Assembly: GCA_947247005.1 (NCBI GenBank)
Contig: OX365947.1
Location: 36,784,760-36,848,759, forward strand
From: Spisula solida
Lineage: Eukaryota; Mollusca; Bivalvia; Venerida; Mactridae
Reading direction: 5' to 3'
Length of the DNA stretch: 64,000 nucleotides
Positions 21,395 to 32,400 of the stretch are shown here, piece by piece. Both the position numbers and the translations under genes were made by a program. The notes beneath the pieces were generated by a model. The model ran no database searches. It was not told the DNA's origin and was given only the letters and a program-made list of their open reading frames with translations. Within the stretch, counting starts at the first letter, position 1; the number at the start of each line of letters is the position of its first letter.

Positions 21395-22249
21395 TAGCTC
21401 CACTATTCGTAGAATAAGAGGAGCTATTGCAGTCACCCGAGCGTCGGTGTTGACGTAATGCTTATGTTAAAGTTTAGGTACAGGTTTTTTAACCTCTAAT
21501 ATCTTCAAAGTGCATTGATATATTTTGTTTTGAAACATATACGCCCTATTACTGCCAAATAGTCATTAATGTTAAAGGTCACAGCGATCTTGACTATTGA
21601 CCAAAATCAATAAGGGTCATCTACTGTTGCTGATCAACCGCCATGTACAGGTTGAAGATCCTAGGTAAAAGTGTACTTAAGATATTGAACGGAAACCCTT
21701 TGAACTACCGACCGACTGATCAGAGGACCGACCCACATGTGAAAAGCATTTTTCCACCCTCATCAAAGATGGTGGGAATAATAATGCTATATACATATAT
21801 TTATATAAATATCTATAAAAAGATGTGCAAAACACGTACGAATACAGCAACTAACAAGAGCTGTTTTCGAACAGCGCGCTGTTCTGATAATTCTCAGTGC
21901 CATGCTTAGATACAATCAATCAAGGCAATATATATTCAAAACATATTACTTTATAGCATAATCAAGGCAATATATATTCAAAAAATACTTCATATCTGGA
22001 AAATAACCGTCTTGGGTGTACAGGAGGGAGTTTCTAAGTCTAACAGGGTAGATTTTTTGGTCAAATTGCTTGATAGAGTTGCATATTCCAGTTCATGAGG
22101 TTGAACAAGTTTGCAAAGTATCAATGCAATTTGTCAATGGAAGATATTAGAGGTTGATCCTAAGCCTTAACACCTGCGACATGCCGACGCCTACGCTTAG
22201 CCCGGGTGATAGCAATAGCTCACCGTATTCTTTGAATACCAGAGCTACA
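21395..22249. mobile_element. TIR element (TAGCTC...GAGCTA) with nested insertion
   Basis: Left end TAGCTCCACTATTCGTAGAA with GAGCTATTGCAGTCACCCG. Right end is the inverse, CGGGTGATAGCAATAGCTC and TTCTTTGAATACCAGAGCTA. An inner match, CCTCTAATATCTTC / GAAGATATTAGAGG, extends the arms to about 120 bp. 21560-21785 inside it is a minus-strand copy of the GCCCC/GTCAAAGGT bivalve repeat. A duplicated 'AATCAAGGCAATATATATTC' occurs at 21918 and 21960. Confidence 0.75.
21560..21785 (-). mobile_element. Bivalve-type dispersed repeat, copy 2 (nested, partial)
   Basis: Minus-strand words CTTTACATGG-like, GATCTTCAACCTGTACATGG and GACCCTTATTGATTTTGG, plus CCCACCATCTTTGATGAGGG. They are in the same order as at 51525-51955. 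Confidence 0.7.
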
Positions 22250-22675
22250 AATTACAACCCAACGCAATTCGCCATATTAGCTTAACTGTATGAAGATCAA
22301 ATTCCAGCAGAGCCAATAAGGCAAACTTTATTGGGTTGTAATTAAACCATGTCGTGTGTATAAATATACATCAGTGAAATCAAGACAACTTGACCCTTCG
22401 ATAACATTAATGACTTACGAAATTCCCAGAGAATAAACCTTTGGCCTTTTACGGTAGTTTTCATTACACCAAGAACGGATGACTAATCTATAGTGTGAAG
22501 GAACCGTGTAATGTTTGTTTTGACAGGTAAAAAATTGGAATATATTATTACGACTTGGTTTCGTCCCTAACTATAGTCTGGTCCTGTTTGAATATCTGAC
22601 CATGTCTAACTTCTCCAGGCGCCAAAACACTTACTGGCGTTTGAGAAGTTTCAAGATATCGCAGATTAAATATGA

Positions 22676-23040
22676 TTCTAACATAGCACGTGAAAGTTGC
22701 CTTCTTTGCGTATATTGAGCTTACCATATTTTATTACCGCGATAAAATATAGCTGATTGATGACGTCATGTTTGACGTCATGTAGTATGACAAATGACGT
22801 AACGGTGACGGTAACGTTCCTAGGAAAAAAGTAGTTTTGCGGTGCTATAAATGGTAAAGCATTGGCTATGTTAGAATCGAAATAATAAATAGGAGCTGCG
22901 CTTTGTTGTGTTATAAAATATAGGCACTCGTTTGAATGCGTACATTAAATCACTCGTGCTACGCACTCGTGATTTAATTACTATGCATCCAAACACGTGC
23001 CTATATTTTATTACGCAACAAAACATAGCTACGTATTCAT
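22676..23040. mobile_element. Palindromic MITE, left member of an inverted pair
   Basis: It starts ATTCTAACATAGCACGTGA and contains GACGTCATGTTTGACGTCAT and GTTCCTAGGAAAAAAGTAG. It ends in an internal palindrome (about 22886-23036) with the tip CACTCGTGCTACGCACTCG. The same unit, inverted, lies at 24003-24362, so the last known ZP exon sits between two opposed copies. Confidence 0.85.
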
Positions 23041-23186
23041 TATTTCTTAAATAAAAATAAAACAGCGATGGTTCGACCATAGTTTAACCACTGCAAGTTT
23101 TCTCGGTATCTAGTCATACTATGGTACAAAATGTATATATGTTTAGCCCCAAGACCAAGTCTATAGTTCGCCAAAGAATTTCTCAC

Positions 23187-23400
23187 CAGATAGCATCTTG
23201 AATTCATGTACTCAGCTCGATTGAAACAAAACCCTAAGGTACACATGAAGTATAGCTTATCGCTACCCCATTGCCACTTATGTGCTTCCATCATTCCCGT
23301 TGTTGTGACGAAGTTATAATCGCCCATACCTCCATTTTCATCTAAATGCTGGCCTACGAATTCATCCTCAAAAGCAAACACTGTTGTTTGTGTATTGCAT
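23187..23400 (-). CDS. ZP gene exon H: ZP-C core
   Basis: Acceptor TTTCATTTCAG just above 23400. The frame gives GCNTQTTVFAFED, then DKLYFMCTLGFC and MNSRCYL. The donor is CTG|GTGAGA at 23186-23181, phase 0 out. If not spliced, the frame runs on to a TAA at 23040 (about 49 more residues, ending TIAVLFLFKK). I prefer splicing, because the read-through has no cleavage site or clear membrane anchor and ends at the MITE boundary. Confidence 0.88.
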
Positions 23401-26400
23401 CTGAAATGAAAATTTTAAGATATGTAAGTTACGTTTAAAGTCCCATTATGCCTTAAATGGCTATTTTCAAAAAAGCAATAGCTTGGCAACCTATCTGCAA
23501 AATGATGCATTTTGAGCACTTAAGTTGAGTCCCAAAGGTGGAAAACACCATAAGATGGAAGAAAACGAAATAAAGCCCCCGCTTCGTATGTAAACAAAAT
23601 AACGAAATGTAAACAATAAATACATTAATTTAAAGTCTAAGGGGAGCAACTCTTGCCAAACTAGTATTTTGTCATCCATACATTTCACTTAATGTGATTT
23701 TTGGCATACTATTTCGACAAATATAGCTGATATTCTGTCGTCAATTATGGGTCATTTGTGAAAAACATCCTTATTCTTTGTATTTAGTATATTTACTGGA
23801 TGGTCGGCAAAAAAGGTTTGGGAGAGATAATGTTACTTTGAAGTTGACGTCATCAAAATATAAGAATAACATTATCTAATTAAAGCTATGCTTTCATGAA
23901 ATTTAAATATATATAAAATTATAATTATCAATGCCACTTAATTAATTTTTAATTACGAGTACATGAGTACATGCGTAATGAAAACAATGGTTTTGATGTA
24001 AAAAATAATGAATACGTATAGCTGTGCTTTGTTGCGTAATAAGATTTAGGCACGTGTTTGGATGGGTAGTAATTAAATCACGAATGCGTAGCATATATTC
24101 TATAACACAACAAAGCACAGCTTCTTATTTATTATTTCGATTCTAACTTCGCCAATACTCTGCCATTTATAGCAAAACAAGACTGGTTGATGTCAAACTA
24201 CTTTTTTCCTAGGAACGTAACTGTAACCATTACGTCATTTGTCATAGTATATGACGTCAAACGTGACGTCACAAATCAGCCTTGTTTTATTGCAGTAATA
24301 AAAAATGGTAAGCTTGGTATACACAAAGAAGGCAAATCTCACGTGCTATGTTAGAATTAATTATAATTATGTACTAACATAATGCATAATATAATGCATG
24401 TCATAAAATACTGGCTGGTGGAGTATTGCGCGTGTGGACTGGCCATATACAGCTTACGAAGCAAATCGGATTGGAAGCATTCAATGCTTATATTAATGTT
24501 GATGGTCATTTACATTAATTTTGTATATGTATGTATTTTGTCTTTGCCATAGTTTTTTGTGTTTGTAAATGGCCAAAGGCAAGTTGTTTGCCGATTATGC
24601 CAATAAAATTGTATTGTATTGTATTGTATTAAATACATTTGTCTAAAAGCTAAAATTTATATACGAATTAGTTATGTTTCATTAAAAAAGGAAAATAATT
24701 CTAAAATGTGATACAATTTTGAAAAATTTACTTCAAGAACTCATCAAATACTAGATTTATGAACTTCTCGTTAACGTAACGTAAGATAGCGTTTGAATGA
24801 CGTTTGCGACGTCACTAACAAAGTCTGTAACTATGTAAGTTGATGTTATATTTAGCTCAAATTTTCAGAAACTGTTCAAAAGAGTCTTGTCTTTATAGTG
24901 CTATATTATAATGATTTTCATAATTTTGTCACTAAGCCCGGTTTTCCTGGAGAACGGCTCATTTTTTTTACAAGTTGTCAGCTGAAAATTCATATTTTAT
25001 CCTTAAAACTATATATATCTTTTTGCATACATATATCTACGTCAAATGTTTTTACCATGTCTTAAATGTGATTGTAAAGCACTTTTGAACATATAATTAC
25101 ACGATAAAAGTGCTATATAAATACACTCAAACAATTTAAAAACGCACTACTTATGATATAAATGTTATGGATGAAAACGTAAATATATGGTTATTTAACT
25201 TTGGGTGAATAAACTTCAGTCTAAACAGTTATGTCAAGTTCATGTAATTATCGCGAGTTTGAAATAAATCATGATATGGTTACCAGAGAGACCCATGAAA
25301 ATGAAAGTGGCAATTTCACTAGAGAGTATAATTATGAACCTGCTGCATTGATGCATGCACGTGACCGCTCCTCCTCTAGTATAACATACTGTACATAATA
25401 TGATATACATTATGTTCGGTGTGATGTTTTCCCACTCTTCAAGCATCACTTAACTTAAATTATAATGATATGTGGCTGCGGCTTCCATTTGACCGGGTTC
25501 AGAATCTAGATGTGCTCAGTGTGTGAACTTTAGATGGTTTCAAGTCAAATTAAACATAGCAGTTTTGGTGATTGTCGTCAATCTGTTAGGATATTTCCCG
25601 CGTTGCATCTACGACACCTCAAACCAATACCACGAATTCGGTTGAAGACAATACATTCGCGAATAAAGCTCCAAACGGACGAAAATCGTTCTAAATTGTA
25701 CTTAAAAGATTTTCCTTTTTTATAATTTTGAAAGGAATAATGCAATAATGTACTTTGGACTAATCCACTGACACACGGCATTCGTTTGACACTGGGTGCA
25801 GTCATGCGGAACCATTTCGAGTGACGCAGCCTTTGTTATGTTGCCTCCTGACTCAGGGTCATAATCTTCGGCTGGTCTGATCTTGGTCGGTCTTTGACCT
25901 TGCCATCCGCCAAGAGTCGATGTTTTAAGCACACACTCGATGTGTGGTGGCAGCTGGACCGCCATGATACGACACCATGGCTCATTTTAGCTTGTAGCAA
26001 ACCAAAAGCATCCAAACAAATATTTTGAACTAATCGCAACAGAAAAACACCATTAAAAAAGTTTTTCTCTTGTGTAAACATACAGTGTAAAATTGAAAGT
26101 CAATATAGATCCGTTATGCTGACGCGATCGAGCTGCCACGTGCTAAACATGCAAAATCAAAGAAGTGTTGCTGGCGGGGTATTCCGAATTATAAAATTTC
26201 CATTTTCTTTGCCTTATTTAAGATTATGAAGTGGAGAGAAACTGTCAACTATTAATTTCATCCTAAAATGCATTTTGACAAAATTCAGTTATTTTTTATA
26301 CTGGTGCGTTTTTGTATCTGTTGAGTGTATGGTATAATAATGTTTGTTTTATGATGTTTTATTTTTATTTTTTTTCAAAAATCCAGAAGGTCGTATACCC

Positions 26401-29400
26401 ATGAGGACAACATATTTACATACAAAGCATGGTGATAAAGGTACAATTAATAATTGTATATTATTTATATCGATCCATACATCCACGCATGCATGCGTAC
26501 ATCCATACACACATACATATATACATACATACATTCATACTTATACATACAAACTTATATAAAAAAGCAATTATATTACAGAAAAGAAGCAATAAATCAT
26601 GATACATGTCATTATTTAATGCTAACTGATGAGATATGGAGTTCTATCAGTGAAATAAAACCTATATCAGTCACTGGTTATCACCTACAATGTGACTGAT
26701 ATAAGCCCCGCCCCCTCACAGGGACTACTTTAATTTACCAAAATCTCAACACTAAAATATCCGTAACTTTTTTATTACTGAATGGAAACATGTCATGTGG
26801 GGGTTTTTATTCTTAGTTAGACCATTTCCTACAAGTTGATGTATGATTTGATGCAAAATTCTAAAAAAAGTCGTTATCACCTATTCACCATAATCCAAGA
26901 TGGCGGAATATGAAGTAAAAAATATTAATGGAATAACATATTCATACGTAGCCTAACCACAGTGGTAATTTGGCATAAATAGTACCAGTTTTAACACCAT
27001 AAAAGCATTAAATAAATAGAATATTTGTTTGTTTTGATTGAATACGGTTAATATCTCATCTTGTAGTGATAAAATTTTAATATTTTCACTCGCGCTACGC
27101 GCTCTTGAAAATATTTAATTTTATCACTACACGATGAGATATAAACCATATTCAATCAAAACAAACAAATATCCTCTATTTATCAGTCTATAATAATGAA
27201 TCAGTTTGTGTACATAATATTATTCCTAGTACAAAATGCTTTATACACGTAAGTACAAGTACTTAGTCGTCTTACGAGATGTTTATTCTCAGAGTTAAAT
27301 AGTTCTACCAATTTATACATACTTGGATTTCTTCTAATATGTACATTCAATTCCTAAATAAAGTTCTGAATAAGAGCATGGCCTCGAAAATTTGAATCCA
27401 GAGTCGTTTTTTTTCAATTTATAAAAATAACTTTTCTTAAAGAATTTCTCTATGAGAGGCTAGAAGTGATTAATATTTATCACATAAATTCCGTTATCTT
27501 CCATGTCAGAACAAATGACGGAAAATATTCTGCAACACGTGTGATAACAAATATGTGACGTCACTAGCTTATCGGCGTGAAAACGTAACGTCGTCGGCTT
27601 AAATTCGTTATTTCTGACGTTTGTTCGACACGGTATCTATGTTAATATGATAAAAAGAATCCACCACTCGTTGTCTTTGGGATGACCATATTGTAAATTG
27701 GCTCTGCCAAATATGTTATCCACTATAAATACTTACTTACTTACTAACATTTATTAAACTCGTCACGAAAACAAATTATTAAGCTCGCCAAAGGCTCGCT
27801 TAATAACCTGTGTTTTCTAGACTTGTTTAAGAAATGTTGATCCCCAAAGACAACCAAAGACGGATCCTATATTCACCCATTACAAGGGCCTTAGTTTCTA
27901 ATCTGTTGTTTATACTTACGAATGTCACAGAATATATTATCAATTATCAATATAATGAAATATTTGTATTAAAGGTTGTAAATATTGTTGCAATGGTTTA
28001 GTGTAGTTTATCAAACACAACATAACTAATATTTAAAGTTACATTATCTCTTCCGAAAAAATGTTCTCCGATCATCCAATAAATAGACTAAATATAAAGA
28101 ATTAGGATGTTTTTCACAAATAACCTATAATTGACGACAGAATGACAGCTATATCTGACGAAATAGTGTGCCAAAAATCACATTTAGTAAAATGTATGGA
28201 TGACAAGATACTAATTTTGCAAGAGTTGCTCCCCTTAATCTTTAAATTATGCATTTATTGTTTACATCTTGTTGTTTTGTTTATAAACCAACTAGAAACT
28301 TTATTTCGTTTTCTTCCATCTTTTCAACCTTAGGGACTCAACTGTGACAGTGAAATCTATTTGAGGGTTACTTTTATAGTTTCGTTCATATGCATGTTTT
28401 AAATAACATTTCTCCTATTAGTTGGCAAACTTGTAGGCATTTATTCACAGATATATACTATACATTTATAAATAACTGAAGTATATCGTATACAGTAGAG
28501 AATTCATTGTTTCTTGGATCTTCCTATGTGAAAGTAAATCAGGCCCCGATCTCCCGAAGCATCTCAAGTAGAAATGTCAACTCAAATTGAGATTTAGCTA
28601 AAATCTCAGCCTCGCATGGAAATTAACACAAAGACAAATAACAATATTTGAGATGAGATCTTACTCAGATTGAGATGCTTCGGGAGATCGGGGCCTGATG
28701 AATCTCGTTGAAATCTAGGTAAGGTTCAAAACGGATCAAACGGAGACAAAACCTCGGCCACTGGGTCAAATAATGTGCCCACCAAAAATAAGTATACAGT
28801 AAATATATGTTGCAAAATTCAACTTGGTTAAATTATTCAATGTCTGTTTATCAGACAGTCATATTTGAACTTAAGTTTCTGAAACTACTGTTACTATATG
28901 AGTAAAAAAGAGATAGAAATAAAGATGAAGCTGTTCCGAATTAAAATAACAATGTTATCCAAAGGCTGAATTTTCCATCTTTTGTGACACAATTACCATT
29001 CCAGGGGACAAGGAACTTTATAGTTTGCACCGAGGGTACCAGTTAAAGCCACATTATCTCTCCTAAAACCTTTTTATCGACCATCCAGTTAATAGACTAG
29101 TTACAAAGAACTAGGATATTTTCCACAAATGACCGATAATTGACGACACAATGTTGAATATATCTGTCGAAATAATATGCAAAAAATCACATTTGAGTAA
29201 AATTTAGTAAAATGTATGGATTTTGCCAGAGTTGCTTCCCTTAGATTATAAATTGTACATTTTTTGTTTACAATTCATTATTTTGTAAACAATCCAACTG
29301 GAGGTTGTATTTCGTTTTCCTGCATCTAATGGTGTTTTTCACCTTTGGGACTCAATTAAAGTGCTCAAAATCCATGGCACTTCAAATAGATTATCAAGTT

Positions 29401-32400
29401 ATTGCTTTTTGAAAATATCCGTTTAAGGCCTAATGTGGCTTTAATGAATAGTCTTTACATTTAATAAACACAAATATTACTTTTCTTCAAATATATAGCT
29501 GCTTCATTGTTCTGCAAATAGTGTTATTACAGGCAAGTAAATGGAGGAAATAACATATGTATACTTAATTTTGGCGGGCAGTGTAATGTGGAAACATTGT
29601 GCATGGATCACATAGAGTAATTGATGTATTTCGTGAAGCTTGCTCAGGAGGTCTCACAATCGGAACGGTCAGAACGGCATTTTTACGGGTTAAATTACCT
29701 CGGATGTATCAAACGTATGAATCCAGAAGCTTTCTTTTTTAAATCCTACGCAGAAGAAAATGGGCCGAAGAAAATAGACCGTAACTTATCAGCAGCGGAA
29801 ATTTCAAAAGATGTTTTATTGATTAAACAATACTATTTCGCTACACTCTTTGAGAGGGCATACCGGGCAATAAGTAAGTAAGTAACACTCTTTGAGCATA
29901 ACACGCAGCAACGCAGCGCTTGCTTGATGGGCGTGTATTCCATTGATGTACTGTTTAAATCTGTCATGATGACGTCATGGCGAAAGACGTTAAAAAATGG
30001 CGACGTTCTATTTACACCCGAGAGATGATTCGTAGAGATTGTCCGAGGTGTCCCGATTGGAGGGAAACACAATTTTAATTTTGAACATGGATGTTTGCTT
30101 ACCCGTCGTCGACGATTTGCAGGGTGTAGTCAGTGCCAGAATGAACAAAGCCATCGTTGTTAGATACCCAACAGTCCATCACATATACTGCGTATGCTTG
30201 AACGTTAACTGAAAAAAGTAGCAAAATATTGTTTCAAATAAGTTCAGTGTGTTTATCATATGCAATTACCTGCCTTTATGGTATAGTCCAGAGAATTTGA
30301 CACGACTCACGAACTTTAATTAGCATTATTTAACAGCTGATTTCTTGTCTATATTTATAATCCCGGTTGTATGTTTTTATAAGCGGTAAGTATCACGAAG
30401 ACGCTCAATTTGTAATGCGAACTCAAATCTAAAGGACCGATATTTCACGGTTTGCTCGCGGAAATTTATATATTCAACGCAAGAACCTTGTAATATATTC
30501 ATGCATAAAGGTCAGGATCATGTCAAATTCTCTGTGCTCATTTACGATGCCTTTAAGTATGTCTTCATCGTGAGAGGCAGTATTTTGGCGTACTGAAAAT
30601 ATCCATTTTGGGGATGTGCAAGATTCAAGATTCAAATATTTATTGTACAAATGGCCTCCGGCCAATATACAAGATATATACACAGAACATACAAAACTAT
30701 ACAATGGTCAAATAACAGTTTTCGTTTTGAAGTGCATGATACAAAACATAGACAAATTCCTTATTATGGTATGGTTTTTAGCAGCTAGTAGAATGTTGAA
30801 CTTAGACAGATTAGGATATTTACAAAATTTATCAGGTAAGTATTTAATTCTAATTTCAGAGTAAAATGGACAGATAAGTAGAAAATGAAATTCGTCTTCT
30901 ATAGTATTTTGACAGTATTTACAAAGACGTTGATTTCGCGGTACTCCCTGATGCCTGCCAACTTCTAGCATCAGGTTATGAAATGAAGATCTAAATTTGA
31001 CTAAACAGCGACGATATTTCATTATGTCAATACAATTTACATTACGTTTCAATGCAGAACTCAGTTTTAAAGTAGGTATAAAAAGTCGAAAGTTTGCCGT
31101 TGTTGTTACACTGAACATTATGTGATGTCTTTTTGGCCAGTGGCTAGGCAATACAGTCGTTTCAGTGGGCTTCACCTGGTGGTGACATTCTGCCCTCGGA
31201 TTCATCATATCAATGTCAAGCAGGCTGAGGCATCTGATATTTATTTTATTATGCCGAACAATATTATAAGTCTAGCAAAATGTTTACAGCCATGATTGTA
31301 ACAGTTATAATCAGTAGACGTGACTGTGCTTTCATACATTGTTGTGTTTATTCCACATTCTATTTTTAGAACATCTTGTATATTTCAGCAGTCAAATAAT
31401 TAAAATTGACGCAGTTACTTGCCCTTGCATGATATCCAAAATGTCAGATTGATCACATGACCTGACAGTCACGGTTTGGTCGATCGCATGTCAAACGACT
31501 TGGAAATGCCTTTGAAGTCATAATGTCTCTTTCAGTGACAATGGGAGTTTAGCAGTGTACAAAAAGGTGAGGTATAATAATGTCAGTCCCGACAGTTACA
31601 TTGTAATTAACCGGTATTATAGATGAATACTCCAAGGACAGGACCTCAAAATGCCATTGGATACCTTTTACACTTGTTTATATGTTATTACTTTAATAGC
31701 ATATATACATGTGCATGTATTTGCATTTCCACAGGATGCAGGATAAACCAGGTTATACTGTATTTGTTTCCACTCAGTTCGTTCCGCGTCGTTACATATA
31801 TGCAATGTTATCCCTGTGATGTGGGTTAAAAAGTATCAAATTCATATAATCGGACCAAGATAAACCGGCCGGGCTATTAATAGTACAAGAACATAAACAT
31901 TCGTGTTTACAATTTGCGCCTGAAATGAACTAAAAAGGTGAATTAAATTCATGACAATAACCGATACTATACCGTGAATTTATGTGTTATTAACTTTAGA
32001 AACCGATTTTCTTCAATATTGGTCACGTAACAAAGATTTCAGAGCACTTGTCCGCGTATTTGTTGATCACCCCTCGTACTATGTATACATAAATGTTGTT
32101 TGTTTTGAAGTTGTTCAGTAACGTGTTGAGCATTGTGATATTTGTTTGTGGTCTGTTTTCTACTTTTGTGCTCCTTTAATGCTCTTTTTGTGCTCCTTTC
32201 ATGCTCTATTTCGTGCTCTATTTCGTGCTCTATTTCGTGCTCTATTTCGTGCTCTATTTTGTGCTTCTTTCGTGCTCTGTTTTGTGCTCCTTTCGTGCTC
32301 TTTTTGTGCTCTATTTTGTGCTCCTTTCATACTCTATTTTGTGCCCTTTTTGTGTTCCTTTCGTACTTTGTTTTGTGCTCCTCTCGTGCTCTATTTTGTG

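Noticed and set aside
23040..23186. Read-through of ZP exon H to a TAA as the natural C-terminus
   Set aside because: A good GTGAGA donor precedes it, the tail lacks a cleavage site or full membrane anchor, and it ends at a MITE edge. Kept as an alternative in the exon entry.
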